Shown: positions 9,311-18,893, numbered from the stretch's first letter. The stretch is 64,000 nucleotides of DNA from Porphyromonas vaginalis (GCF_958301595.1 NZ_CATQJU010000001.1:248001-312000); one strand, 5' to 3'. Notes: generated by a model from the letters alone, not told the origin. Program-made: numbers and translations.

Positions 9311-10405
9311 ATGCCACCCCTAGCCTTCATCTCCACCCAGTCGAGGGTACTCGTAGGCAACCTGATGGGCGACTACCTGCGGGAGTTGCTCCGCCAAGGC
9401 AAGCCCGAGAGCTACTACCTACTGGCAGATGCGAGGGTGTGGCACCTGAGCCAAGAGCTAATAGCGAAGAGCTATCCCGAGCTGACGGAGCTACCTCGCT
9501 ATCTGATCAACGACCCTGAGGAGGCGAAGAGCCTGGAGGGCATCGCCGAGATGGCGCGCTGGCTCCTTGAGCAGGGCGCCACGCGTGGAGCTACCCTCAT
9601 CGCACTGGGCGGTGGAGCCGTGAGCGACGCCGTCGGCTTCCTCGCTCAGATCTATATGCGGGGTGTCTCGCTCGTCCTACTCCCCACGACGCTCCTCGCC
9701 ATGGCAGACGCAGCTGTGGGGGGCAAATGCGGGGTCAACTTTGCGGGTGTCAAGAATCTGCTCGGAGCTTTTGCCAATGAAGCGACCACGCTGACGCTCT
9801 GCGACACAGCTTGGCTGGAGAGCCTCCCAGAGGAGGAGCTACGCTCAGGCTGTGGCGAGCTGATCAAGTATGGCCTACTCGTTAGTCCCGACCTGTGGCG
9901 TCGGCTGCTGCAGGTGCTGCCCGAGCAACCGCTCTCCTTAGAGCAACTCACCCCGCTCATTCGTGAGGCAGTGCAGTTCAAACTCGACATCGTGGCGCAG
10001 GATCGTCTAGATCAGGGACTTCGTCACCAGCTTAACCTAGGGCACACCTTCGGACATGCCTTTGAGGCGTGGAGCCATCAGCACAGCGACACGCCTTTGC
10101 TACATGGCGAGGCGGTGGCTCTGGGACTTGTTCCCGAGCTTTACCTCTCGCACGTCAAGCTAGGCTTCCCCAAGGAGGTGCTACATCAGTTGCTCGCCGT
10201 AGTGCAGGAGCTATACCGTCCGCTCGCCATCACCTGCCGAGACTACGATGCGCTCAGGGAACTGATGCTCCACGACAAGAAGAATAGCGACGCCCAGCGC
10301 ATCACCACCGTCGCTCTCTCGGCCATCGGTCAAGTCCACGAACTACAGAACGCTCCCCTCGACATCACCGAGGCGCTCGACTACTACCAAGACACGATGC
10401 TGTAA
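9311..10405 (+). CDS. aroB: 3-dehydroquinate synthase
   Basis: This 364-residue NAD- and metal-dependent enzyme of the shikimate pathway converts DAHP to 3-dehydroquinate. Visible signatures are LIALGGGAVSDAVGFLAQIYMRG, PTTLLAMADAAVGGKCGVNF, the metal-ligand region SGCGELIKYGLL, and LNLGHTFGHAFE with its metal-binding His. The length is normal. It lies 25 bp after alaS. A gene-free repeat block of about 1.36 kb follows, and I see no clear terminator directly after the stop. Confidence 0.96.
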   Translation: MPPLAFISTQSRVLVGNLMGDYLRELLRQGKPESYYLLADARVWHLSQELIAKSYPELTELPRYLINDPEEAKSLEGIAEMARWLLEQGATRGATLIALGGGAVSDAVGFLAQIYMRGVSLVLLPTTLLAMADAAVGGKCGVNFAGVKNLLGAFANEATTLTLCDTAWLESLPEEELRSGCGELIKYGLLVSPDLWRRLLQVLPEQPLSLEQLTPLIREAVQFKLDIVAQDRLDQGLRHQLNLGHTFGHAFEAWSHQHSDTPLLHGEAVALGLVPELYLSHVKLGFPKEVLHQLLAVVQELYRPLAITCRDYDALRELMLHDKKNSDAQRITTVALSAIGQVHELQNAPLDITEALDYYQDTML

Positions 10406-10538
10406 GCAACCAGACGTGTACCCCGTTGTAGGGACGCACGGCTAGTGTCTAGCCGGAGGGCGTCCGTCCCCATCAAAGCATTACTCCGTCCCCCCACGTC
10501 GCCTAGCAGGGGACTCACGGCAAGACGACTCCCTGTAG

Positions 10539-10559
10539 GGACGCACGATCTGTGCGTCC
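10539..10559. repeat. GGACGCAC hairpin
   Basis: GGACGCAC and GTGCGTCC form a perfect 8-bp stem with a 5-nt loop, preceded by GTAG. Sister copies lie at 10956-10976, 11015-11035, 19097-19116 and 19141-19172. Related GGGCGGAC forms lie at 11398-11419 and near 11448-11470. Confidence 0.75.
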
Positions 10560-10594
10560 GTTGTCGATCTAGCCGACATATAACGATTGCAGAG

Positions 10595-10842
10595 CGACCG
10601 CTTGCGGTCGGACGAATCATAGCCCCCAGTCGAAGGAGCAAAGCTCCGAACGACTGGGGGGGACATAGGTGCGTATAAGGGGGAAACGACCTCCCCTGGC
10701 GGGAGGTCGGACTAGAGCTGTAGATTCGTTTAGTCCGACCCACAAGGGGTCGATAAATCAGGAGGCGTCTAGCGTCCGTGGGTCGTTCGGGGCTTTGCCC
10801 CTTCGACCCACGGCTATGATTCGTCGGACCTCTGCGAGGTCC
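10595..10842. repeat. Chain-of-hairpins element, copy 1
   Basis: Successive inverted repeats are visible: CGACCG/CGGTCG at 10595-10610; CCCCAGTCG...CGACTGGGG with an inner GGAGC/GCTCC; ACCTCCC/GGGAGGT; CCGTGGGTCG...CGACCCACGG at 10776-10813 with an inner GGGGC/GCCCC; and GGACCTC/GAGGTCC at 10826-10842. Copies 2 and 3 lie at 11071-11316 and 60620-60871. Confidence 0.8.
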
Positions 10843-10955
10843 TTCTGTGTGCGTCATTCTATTATGCTACTGGTGCTACAGCGTTTGATGGGTGAAGTTG
10901 TCGTGTTGATGTGGTCCGCCCCTACACATCGCTACTCGTCTCGCTTTGACACAAC

Positions 10956-10976
10956 GGACGCACAGATCGTGCGTCC
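10956..10976. repeat. GGACGCAC hairpin
   Basis: GGACGCAC and GTGCGTCC are separated by AGATC, giving a perfect 8-bp stem. It is in inverse orientation to the 10539 and 11015 copies, judging by the flanking CCCTAC. Confidence 0.7.
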
Positions 10977-11014
10977 CTACACGGCAACGTTTTGCTTTGA
11001 TACGACTTCTGTAG

Positions 11015-11035
11015 GGACGCACGATCTGTGCGTCC
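11015..11035. repeat. GGACGCAC hairpin
   Basis: It is identical to the 10539-10559 copy and begins the second unit of the 475-bp-spaced direct duplication. Confidence 0.75.
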
Positions 11036-11070
11036 GTTGTCGATCTAGCCGACATATAACGATTGCAGAG

Positions 11071-11316
11071 CGACCGCTTGCGGTCGGACGAATCATAGCC
11101 CCCAGTCGAAGGAGCAAAGCTCCGAACGACTGGGGGACACAGGGGCGTATAAATGGGGGACGACCACCCCTGGCAGGAGGTCGGACTGGAGCTGTAGATT
11201 CGTCTAGTCCGACCCACAAAGGGTCGATAAATCAGGTGACGTCTAGCGTCCGTGGGGCGTTCGGGGCTTTGCCCCTTCGACCCACGGCTATGATTCGTCG
11301 GACCTCTGCGAGGTCC
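11071..11316. repeat. Chain-of-hairpins element, copy 2
   Basis: It has the same order of inverted repeats as 10595-10842, with a few changes in stems such as ACCACCCC for ACCTCCCC. It is part of the tandem duplication. The flanking CTTCTGTGTGCGTCATTC segment and the text after it are shared with copy 1 but not with copy 3. Confidence 0.8.
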
Positions 11317-11531
11317 TTCTGTGTGCGTCATTCTATTATGCTACTGGTGCTACAGCGTTTGATGAGTGGAATTGTTGTGCTGACGTAGCTTGTGTAGGGG
11401 CGGACCTGCGTGTCCGCCCACAGAATAGACTGCGCTCAGGTGAGGACGGGCGGACACACAGGTCCACCCCTACGGTGGGAGCCCCCACCCCGACGGTGCG
11501 TTTCTCGGAGTGCGTCGCTCCCCCTTAGAGA

Positions 11532-11558
11532 GAGACTGTTGCAAAAGTCAACAGTCTC
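11532..11558. repeat. GAGACTGTTG inverted repeat
   Basis: GAGACTGTTG and CAACAGTCTC form a perfect 10-bp stem around CAAAAGT. The same hairpin forms the left end of the MITE at 50499-50675, so this is probably a solo end or relic of that family. Confidence 0.6.
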
Positions 11559-11637
11559 CTTAGGGGCTGTTGATACGCTTGCAGATTACAGAGCGACGCT
11601 GAGTGCACCTGAGCTCTGTCTCGATGAGCTGTCGTAC

Positions 11638-11735
11638 TACCTTTGCACCGTCTATCTATTTTATCGAGGCTCCCCCACCTTAGTGGCTATGATACAGCAA
11701 TCGGGGTAGCTCTCACTAGGAGGACTACCCCGATT
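11638..11735 (+). ncRNA. Possible small RNA cassette
   Basis: TACCTTTG at 11638-11645 is an exact TAnnTTTG box with no gene downstream on that strand. A strong hairpin, AATCGGGGTAG (11699-11709) with CTACCCCGATT (11725-11735), lies about 55 bp after the expected start. A transcript of roughly 85 nt is possible. The hairpin also lies just after the 3' end of the minus-strand gene at 11765 and may simply be its terminator; neither strand has a long T-run. Confidence 0.3.
11699..11735 (-). terminator. Hairpin downstream of the fimbrial operon
   Basis: An 11-bp perfect stem with a 15-nt loop lies 30 bp past the stop of the 1528-aa protein gene. It probably ends or protects the operon transcript, although it lacks a clear U-tract. 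Confidence 0.5.
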
Positions 11736-11764
11736 ACGCTATTTATATGCGACGACGAGCGTCC

Positions 11765-14700
11765 TTATCGCTGGAGCTTCTTGATCCAGCGGAGACCATC
11801 GGCGGACTGTACTTCGAGTAGTACGACGTCCGTCTCGGGCATCTCAATATCTACCTGCGTCTGACCATCGGTCGTGGCACGCTCTAGTAGATAGCCCTGT
11901 ACGCTGTATAGCTGATAGCTAGCTATGCCCTGATCGTAGGAGATACGATAGCCCGTAGCGGTGCGCTCGATGGCTAGCTCAGCCTGGTGATCCTGCTGCT
12001 CGTCGTAGCGGATGTTGCCGTACGACATACGTAGCTCGAAGCGACGTCCGTCACGCTCGCTATAGCCGTAGCTGTAGGTCGGGTTGGCGAGCAAGTTCTG
12101 CTCGGTGCCTCGCAGACGATCGTAGAGTGCCAGCTTGTCAAAAGGCTTCTCCGCCAACGTCGTGAAGTCTAGCGTGAGCATACCATCGGTCGGCGCAAAG
12201 ACTCCTAGCTCGACCACGGCACTAGGCACATTGGTCTGTACGAAGTTGCAGCTGCTATCGGTCGGGCTGATGAAGTAGACAAGCGGAGCTGTCTGCATGC
12301 CCTCCGGTGCCATCATCGCAGGGATTGACTCTTCCGTATCTTCGGGTAGCAGTACCGCAGAGGTATAGCCACCCTCGGCATCTGTGACCTTCACCGCGAC
12401 ATACCGCTCGGGTTCCTTGCTCGACCCCTCGTCCGTACTGCGTAGCTCCGCACCGCGTCCGTCTGTGCTGTTGGGATCTACAAGCACTGAGTACTTTGGT
12501 GCAGTAGGGAAGTAAACATTGGGAGTGCCATCTAACCTAAGCATAACCATAAAGGCTTGCAATGGTGGAATCGTTTTGAGTGCATCATCGCTCGTATCCC
12601 CAAATATTTGCTGACCATAGTAGCGCCAAGCACCATCGGTGAATATATAGATACTTTTTGTGATGTTATTCCTGTTCACCTCAAAGAACTGATCAGAGCT
12701 TATGGGGCTCATGAACGGGTTACCCACGATAACATACTTATAAGACTTGGAGCTGGAGGTGAGCTTCATCGTGTAGCCCTCTATCTCCTCTTCGACCCAG
12801 TCTAGGTCAGACCCTTGACCAGCAGGCTCCCCTGTCGATGCTCTAGTCCTACCTATCGCATTGGTCTTGTCATCCTCAAAGAGGAAGCGGTAGTCTAGTT
12901 TTGTATCTCTCTTGACTGAGTCCACCTTAGTAACTGGCTTTAACGTGTTTACGTCAAAGTAGGCGAAGTAGGATCTCGGCTCAGGTCGTACGGCTGTTAC
13001 CTTTCCCTCCTTCTTATCCTCATCATAGGTATACCAATACCAGTTCTTGTAATAGCGGTGTAGTGGATAGTAGGGCGCACGCTCCTTGTTCTCATAGTAG
13101 GGCAAGCGGATGATACCATCTAGCCCATCGAGGTTCTTATGGTCGTCAGCGCCTTTCTTGCCAGGGTGGTAACCCTCCACCTTGTATGCTAAAGCGTGAT
13201 TGTAAGCTACCATAGGACGTCCCAGCTTGTTCATTGGGATGTCGAAGGAAGCCTCTTTAGGTCTTTCTCCATAAAACTTTACCTTGAGGTAGCGCTGATA
13301 GGTGAGTGGGTAGCCAGCTAGAGAGAAGTCTCCAGTGTAGACATTCTTGAGTGGTGTAGAGATCATATACCAGCGATCCCGCTCTAGGAGACGATCGTAA
13401 GCACCCGGATGCTTAGGATCCTTGAGCGCTTGGATAGGTCCACCATTACCCATCTTACCAAAGTTGTAGTCGATAAAGGCTCGCGAGTACTCAGTCAGTA
13501 GCTGAGGCTGACCTAACGCAGAGCCGAAGTGGAAGTAGATATCGTTGCACACAGGCTCTCCGAGTGGCTCTCGGATCGTCTTCTTTGGGTCTAAGTTAGG
13601 ATAGAATTTGTCAACCACTGCAGGGAGGTGTACATCGGTACACTTAGCAGGGATAGCATTAGCTGGTTTACCCTCCTTGTCGGCCCAGTTATCAAAAGAG
13701 TTCCAGTCTGCAGACTTGGCATCGCTACGCCACCATAGCTCGGGTGGAGCGACAGACAAGATGAAGGGCACCTCCTGCGGTGCTGGTGTGCCATCGCACG
13801 GCACCGCTGTGACTTTGAGCTGCCACTCTCCAGAGAGCGACAAGTCCGCGACACCAACGGTGACCTTGCGACCAGGATACTCCGTTCCATCTGGCTGTGT
13901 CCAAGTGTACTCAGACTCAGGCGTAATGGGTGGGCACTCTAGCTTAATAGTATCCCCCACGCAATACTTGGTATAAGCAGCACCAATGATGAAAGAAGAG
14001 CCTCGCAGATCGTTCATCTTGATGATCTCACCACCATTGTCTAGAGGACACTTATCTGTGCCTGTCCTAATGTAGAGACTATACTCAGGCTGAATCTTAT
14101 CGCCAGTGAGCTTCAATTCAACTGAACTACCTTGCTTCGTCGCGGGGAGCGTCTCACTTGCGTAGAGCTTGTTTTTATCCTTGACATCTCTGAGCTCTAC
14201 GAGGGTAGCACCTACCGTATGGATTGGTAGTACCGATACATAGGCAGTCTCACCGCTCTTACAGATATAGGTGTAGAGGTGCTCCAGATCATAGGTAGGC
14301 GGCGTCGCCTCGACGGTGAACTTGACCCCTAATTTGTCAATACAAGGTAAAATGTCTCCCCAGCTACGCTTGTAGTTGTACTGGATCTCAATATTAGAGC
14401 TGGTCCAAGGCAACTCTACATAGCAGTCCTCAGGGCTTCGATCATACACATTGTCAGGATCAAAGTCGGTAGAGCCAGTCGCAATCGTGTTCACATATTG
14501 CATTGGATGATCCTCGGGTCTAGTCTCCTGTACGACGCGTGCATAGACTCTGATTGGCTTACCATTAAGCAGTAGTATCTTACGAGACTTCGCTCCACGG
14601 AAGGGGTAGACACGCATCGTCTTGCAGTCGACCTTCTCGAACTGCTGAGGCTTTAAGTCCTTAGCATCGTCAGCAATCTCATACTTTACTGATTGATAGT

Positions 14701-16351
14701 TGACATTAAGTTCGACGGTTTGAGTTTCCCACTCACCGCAGAGGGTGAAGAAAGATACTTCAAATTCGTATTTGCCCTCGGGTACCTTGACATCAAAGTA
14801 GGGCTTCATATAGGGATTGTGTGCTGGTGCCGAAGCGCTAGGAAATGGGAAGAACAAAGCACTCTCGTAGTCTCCCGAGACCTCAATAGTTTTTCCAACC
14901 TTCGGGAAGTAATCATTCTGAGGCTCATACGCCCGAGGCGCGGACACAAGCGTGACCTCTGCTTGAGCAAATTCAGTCTTAAAAGGCTTATCGAAATGCA
15001 CCTCCTGTAGCGACAAGGCGGGGACCATCCGCACCTCTCCAGTACAATAATCTCTCACGCCAGGGCCATCCGCCTCGGGATCATCACGCCATCCAGACTC
15101 CTCATCCCACATCCGCTCAGGCTTTGAATCGGAGTAGTACCAATGCCCCTGGAGGAACTTCTCTGCGAAACCAGTTGCAGGCTTACCAGGTCTGAAGCCC
15201 ATAGAGGATTCCTTACCACTTGCATCCCTCATATAGATCCTGTTGTCGCTATTGTAGTATAAGACACCGAGATCTTTGGGAGTTGTGTCGTTCCTATCGG
15301 TAAAGGTTATTTCAGTACGACGACTCTTCACCTTGACAGGAAATTGCAAGTTCATTTCCTCAACAACATCTTTCTTTAGAGCGAAGGTCGGTTTATACTC
15401 ACAGGGTTCGTCTTTACCATCTCCAACCATTTCAATCCAAGGATTTGGATCGGCTGACTCTTTTGTATCAAAAAGGTATTGTGCATTAGAATAGTCCGAG
15501 TTTTTGGGGTCCGTTGATCCTTTCACACGAATAGCTATACCTATCTTTACTTTATCACCGAGAGGTAAAGCAAACTGAGCGTTGTAATAGAGCTCATCAG
15601 GAGAGGGCGAGTCGTCTGGCACTTTGACAAATAGATGTGACCTCTCGACTGTCTGTCCAGTTGGCTTGCCATTATTATCATAAACAGGATCCTGAACGAG
15701 CCAACAGCCATAGGTACCTTCAAATGTGGGAGCCTTTTTAGCTTCTTTTAAGTCCAGCCAGTTGAGATTATCCTGACCCTTCATATAGCCATAGTAGTAG
15801 TCATAAGAGACACATATGGCAATATCAAAGTACTTAGCTATAGAGTCTATCTCAGAAGAGTAGTAGCGTGGGACTATTCCTTTATCACGGTCAAAAATTC
15901 TTGTGGAGAGCCAACGCGACGGATTTGCCTGAGAGGTGTGTAGCTGAGACCATTTCGCATTAACGTGGAACTCATTAAGACCTACCCCTACCTCACGGAC
16001 AGAGCTGCTTACTGTCTCCACAGAGCCATTGGCATCTGAGACCTGCAGCGTGTAGCGTCCTTTAGGGAGATTGTAGATAATGGTCTCTTCCTTCTGACTT
16101 GTAAACAAGGTCTGCTGACCTTCGTACTCTGCAGGGTATGCTGTCAACTTGACTGTGTAAGGAGCTTTACCTCTAGAGAGGGTTAGCCTTACTTGACCAG
16201 TTCCTCCACGGAATCCCTTAATAGTGGCGCGAGTTGTGGAGCGAACACTAAGCTGCGCCTCTGCCGTGGTAGGTATCAGGCAGAGCGCAGAGATGACGAG
16301 GAGGAGACTCCATATAGTGCGCACTAGTGTCGTGCTGTTGTATTGCTTCAT
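11765..16351 (-). CDS. Large T9SS-secreted surface protein of the fimbrial operon
   Basis: The 1528-residue protein has a Sec signal peptide ending AEA (cleavage near residue 32). The last 80-100 residues form a typical Por/T9SS C-terminal sorting domain: ...YRISYDQGIASYQLYSVQGYLLERA... ending IKKLQR. The export route is therefore inner membrane by Sec, then outer membrane by T9SS. The middle has PKD/Ig-like beta stretches, such as one starting CVGDTIKLECPP near residue 790, and a segment with NWADKEGKPANAIPAKCTDVHLP. I see no von Willebrand A domain. It is last in an operon with fimbrillin-type genes, a place occupied in P. gingivalis by the T9SS-type accessory fimbrial protein Mfa5. A role at the fimbrial tip or in adhesion is inferred from that context only. 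Confidence 0.8.
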   Translation of the reverse strand: MKQYNSTTLVRTIWSLLLVISALCLIPTTAEAQLSVRSTTRATIKGFRGGTGQVRLTLSRGKAPYTVKLTAYPAEYEGQQTLFTSQKEETIIYNLPKGRYTLQVSDANGSVETVSSSVREVGVGLNEFHVNAKWSQLHTSQANPSRWLSTRIFDRDKGIVPRYYSSEIDSIAKYFDIAICVSYDYYYGYMKGQDNLNWLDLKEAKKAPTFEGTYGCWLVQDPVYDNNGKPTGQTVERSHLFVKVPDDSPSPDELYYNAQFALPLGDKVKIGIAIRVKGSTDPKNSDYSNAQYLFDTKESADPNPWIEMVGDGKDEPCEYKPTFALKKDVVEEMNLQFPVKVKSRRTEITFTDRNDTTPKDLGVLYYNSDNRIYMRDASGKESSMGFRPGKPATGFAEKFLQGHWYYSDSKPERMWDEESGWRDDPEADGPGVRDYCTGEVRMVPALSLQEVHFDKPFKTEFAQAEVTLVSAPRAYEPQNDYFPKVGKTIEVSGDYESALFFPFPSASAPAHNPYMKPYFDVKVPEGKYEFEVSFFTLCGEWETQTVELNVNYQSVKYEIADDAKDLKPQQFEKVDCKTMRVYPFRGAKSRKILLLNGKPIRVYARVVQETRPEDHPMQYVNTIATGSTDFDPDNVYDRSPEDCYVELPWTSSNIEIQYNYKRSWGDILPCIDKLGVKFTVEATPPTYDLEHLYTYICKSGETAYVSVLPIHTVGATLVELRDVKDKNKLYASETLPATKQGSSVELKLTGDKIQPEYSLYIRTGTDKCPLDNGGEIIKMNDLRGSSFIIGAAYTKYCVGDTIKLECPPITPESEYTWTQPDGTEYPGRKVTVGVADLSLSGEWQLKVTAVPCDGTPAPQEVPFILSVAPPELWWRSDAKSADWNSFDNWADKEGKPANAIPAKCTDVHLPAVVDKFYPNLDPKKTIREPLGEPVCNDIYFHFGSALGQPQLLTEYSRAFIDYNFGKMGNGGPIQALKDPKHPGAYDRLLERDRWYMISTPLKNVYTGDFSLAGYPLTYQRYLKVKFYGERPKEASFDIPMNKLGRPMVAYNHALAYKVEGYHPGKKGADDHKNLDGLDGIIRLPYYENKERAPYYPLHRYYKNWYWYTYDEDKKEGKVTAVRPEPRSYFAYFDVNTLKPVTKVDSVKRDTKLDYRFLFEDDKTNAIGRTRASTGEPAGQGSDLDWVEEEIEGYTMKLTSSSKSYKYVIVGNPFMSPISSDQFFEVNRNNITKSIYIFTDGAWRYYGQQIFGDTSDDALKTIPPLQAFMVMLRLDGTPNVYFPTAPKYSVLVDPNSTDGRGAELRSTDEGSSKEPERYVAVKVTDAEGGYTSAVLLPEDTEESIPAMMAPEGMQTAPLVYFISPTDSSCNFVQTNVPSAVVELGVFAPTDGMLTLDFTTLAEKPFDKLALYDRLRGTEQNLLANPTYSYGYSERDGRRFELRMSYGNIRYDEQQDHQAELAIERTATGYRISYDQGIASYQLYSVQGYLLERATTDGQTQVDIEMPETDVVLLEVQSADGLRWIKKLQR

Positions 16352-16427
16352 AGCCTATATCTGTTTATAGGTGAGGTTTCTTGATAGTGAGTGTATCTGT
16401 ATAGATGCGATAGTTGCGAGCTTGCCT

Positions 16428-17897
16428 CTACTCATCAAAGGCTTCGCCATTGCCTGCGGGTGGTTGTACATCCTGTGGGGTCAGCGTTATCTTGTAGAGA
16501 CGATTGCGGTAGACACTCTTGTCTGATGGATCAAACGAGCCTGGAATACGCTTTACGTAGTCTTCGCCCCTGTCCTTATTGTTCTCACGATTCTTGATAT
16601 TTAGGACATCAAAGTAGCATTTTGTCTCGGCTCGTAACTGATGATTGTTCGAAGCTATATCCAACCACGGACGGAAGCCACTATAATGATACCATATAAA
16701 CCATAGGTAAAGAGGCTTCACAGTCTCATCAGGTCCCTCGGGCACGAGCTTCTCGGGGATATAGAAGTACATCCTATAGTCCAGCAGGTAGCCACCACCC
16801 ATAGGTACACCCTCTTTCCGAACCTTTTCAGCTATTTTGTCATAGCCAATGATAAAGCGTTTCTGTGGACCTGTACGTGCCATATATTGATCAGACTCTC
16901 TACCGAGGAAGCTAGACACGGTATCCTGAGCACTAGAGTAGTCCTGTATAGGGAAGAGACTGACATCCTTAGGCATATCATAAATATGAGGTCCATAGGG
17001 GTGCTGAAATCTCCAAGGGCCTATCCATTTCAGTTCCTCTTTTCCATTTTCATCCCAAGAGAGCCATATACACTTCTTGTAGATTAACTCGACCTTGGCA
17101 AAGGTGCGCAAGAGTTCAATACCTGTCGTACGACCATAAGGATTAGGGAGCTGGATCTGGCGCGGATGGTCCTTGGTACCCCCCTCGGTGAAGTCTACAT
17201 GCTCATACTCAGCAGTCATCGGAGAGATGACATCTATATATGGATTGCTCTGATTATAGCGTCTTCCTTGATGCGTATCACAGTAACGTCTCGTGACGGG
17301 GATGCGAATCTTCTTGAGGTCATCTAGCGTCTGTGCCTCTCTTAGTGCTTTCCTAAGTGCAGCGTCAGCCTCCTCCTCTCTTTCAAACTCTCTGTCGTAA
17401 GGCTTCTGCTCTGGGGGAATTGGGCCTGGGTTAAGGGACTGACGATTCATATAAGCTCCCTCATTGGCTACGACAACGAGGTCGTAGTAGCCTAGCTCCG
17501 AATCTGTGAGTCGGAAGGTGATCTGAGCCTTGCCACTTTTATAGTTATAGCTGATACCTTCATCTTCTGAACCTGTGCTATAATCGTATGCGGGTCTCGG
17601 AGCTAGATTGGTAAAGAAGACGTTCTTCTTGATTATTCCGTCTTGGATCAGGAAGATGCGCAGATCGTTCACATAGTCCTCACGATTCGTCTTGTCGGAG
17701 TTGATGCTATAGTCATCGCCTTGCATACGTAGCTCATCGTTGCCACTAGGAGCTAGCGAGAACGTCAGTGAGAGGTACTTGTTACCGTCATCCTCCTCCC
17801 CGAGACTGTTGTAGTCCCGCACACAGCTAGCGCAGGTGAGGAGCGCCCCCAAGACGAGGAGGAACGTATATATATGGGTGTGTCGTAGTCTATTCAT
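16428..17897 (-). CDS. Fimbrillin-like accessory lipoprotein
   Basis: The 489-residue protein has a lipoprotein signal (LLTCASC, lipid Cys at 22 or 25). An N-terminal segment of the form YLSLTFSLAPSG...NREDYVNDLRIFLIQDG fits the beta-sandwich start of Mfa/FimA-superfamily fimbrillins. It lies between the anchor-like gene and the large T9SS protein, so a minor or tip fimbrial subunit is the likely role. Unlike the major subunit gene upstream, its C-terminus lacks the V..PW donor-strand motif and ends with an acidic, Pro/Gly-rich tail. Assignment to a particular Mfa or Fim protein is not possible from sequence alone. Confidence 0.7.
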   Translation of the reverse strand: MNRLRHTHIYTFLLVLGALLTCASCVRDYNSLGEEDDGNKYLSLTFSLAPSGNDELRMQGDDYSINSDKTNREDYVNDLRIFLIQDGIIKKNVFFTNLAPRPAYDYSTGSEDEGISYNYKSGKAQITFRLTDSELGYYDLVVVANEGAYMNRQSLNPGPIPPEQKPYDREFEREEEADAALRKALREAQTLDDLKKIRIPVTRRYCDTHQGRRYNQSNPYIDVISPMTAEYEHVDFTEGGTKDHPRQIQLPNPYGRTTGIELLRTFAKVELIYKKCIWLSWDENGKEELKWIGPWRFQHPYGPHIYDMPKDVSLFPIQDYSSAQDTVSSFLGRESDQYMARTGPQKRFIIGYDKIAEKVRKEGVPMGGGYLLDYRMYFYIPEKLVPEGPDETVKPLYLWFIWYHYSGFRPWLDIASNNHQLRAETKCYFDVLNIKNRENNKDRGEDYVKRIPGSFDPSDKSVYRNRLYKITLTPQDVQPPAGNGEAFDE

Positions 17898-17933
17898 AGT
17901 GATGTGACAACGTTGGTGTGTAGTATAGTGAAC

Positions 17934-18893
17934 TTAGAGGACTATCTCGTAGGAGTGTACCATCCAGCCATTGATGAGAATCTCCACACCGTAGTGCGTG
18001 TTATCGGGCAGGCTCTTGAGGCGTATCTCTATGTCGTACTCAAACTGACACTCGGGGCGGAAGTCGTTCGTCTTGGCGAGCAGCTTCTTGAGATCGTAGG
18101 TAAAGATCTTAGCACCCGTATCGGAGCGCACGAGACTCAGCTGGGGCTTTGTCTTCGGGTCATCTAGTCGTAGCGTGCTCAGGCGGGTGCTGCGCGTCGT
18201 ACCCTCGTTGGGTAGTGGCGCCTGATAGATGACATGCTTGGTGGGATTGGTCAGCTGACCCATGAAGTCGTAAGCAGCGTTGTTGTCCTCGATCTCTATA
18301 TGGAGCGGATAGATGATTTTGCTGGGTAGCTCGGTAAGAGATATATCAAAGTCGTTGCTGTAGCGCGTTAAGTTTGGCGCAACGGGAATTCTTGTCGTGA
18401 TACCACCTCGAGGCTTAGGACATACGACAGTGTCTGTGGCAAAGTAGAGTGGCTCGGGCAGTAATCCCATGTGTCTATCTTGCTCGTTGAGCTGAAGTGC
18501 TAGGCGGCAGTCGGGATGCTTATTGCCCGAGGCTGGTGCTAGGTCACTCATGGTGTAGTGCTGGGGAGTAGCACCCACCCAGATGGTGTAGCGATAGGTC
18601 TCCGTGCACTCGTTCGGTACAGGGATCTCTATGGCTGTGGCAGCCGTCAGGTCGGCTGGCTCTAGATGCTTGTATGCGATGATCTCTCCAGATGAGGGGA
18701 TACTGATGACGATGTCCATATAGCCCGCCTTGCCTATGTAAGCTGAGTCAGACATACAGGGTGTCTGCATATAGGGTGTGAAGACCAGTATCGTGGGGCA
18801 CTCGCCTCGATCATATACGAGCTTATCACAACTGACGAGTGATAAGACGAGGAGAGGCAGCAGGAGTATACTATATATAGTGTGTCGCTTCAT
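17934..18893 (-). CDS. FimB/Mfa2-family fimbrial anchor lipoprotein
   Basis: The 319-residue protein has a lipobox LSLVSC (Cys 22) followed by DKLVYDRGECPTILVFTPY, the usual start of FimB/Mfa2 anchors (CD...Y.....CP....F.Y). The C-terminus, YGVEILINGWMVHSYEIVL, carries the W..hs..I.L pattern of the family. In P. gingivalis Mfa2 anchors the Mfa1 fimbria to the outer membrane and limits its length; the same role is inferred here. It lies directly downstream of the major fimbrillin gene, separated by a 298-bp spacer with strong hairpins. Confidence 0.75.
   Translation of the reverse strand: MKRHTIYSILLLPLLVLSLVSCDKLVYDRGECPTILVFTPYMQTPCMSDSAYIGKAGYMDIVISIPSSGEIIAYKHLEPADLTAATAIEIPVPNECTETYRYTIWVGATPQHYTMSDLAPASGNKHPDCRLALQLNEQDRHMGLLPEPLYFATDTVVCPKPRGGITTRIPVAPNLTRYSNDFDISLTELPSKIIYPLHIEIEDNNAAYDFMGQLTNPTKHVIYQAPLPNEGTTRSTRLSTLRLDDPKTKPQLSLVRSDTGAKIFTYDLKKLLAKTNDFRPECQFEYDIEIRLKSLPDNTHYGVEILINGWMVHSYEIVL

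Larger units (their letters stand above)
10406..11764. repeat. Gene-free block of hairpin repeats
   Basis: I see no convincing gene here; open frames across it are built from the repeats themselves. It contains a tandem direct duplication (about 10537-10918 and 11012-11393), two copies of the chain-of-hairpins element, several GGACGCAC hairpins, a GAGACTGTTG inverted repeat at 11532-11558, and an outward promoter-plus-hairpin cassette at 11638-11735. Confidence 0.8.

Noticed and set aside
10669-11388. A 239-residue open frame across the hairpin block
   Set aside because: It is built from the duplicated repeat, with matching frames on the other strand and no homology that I recognise.
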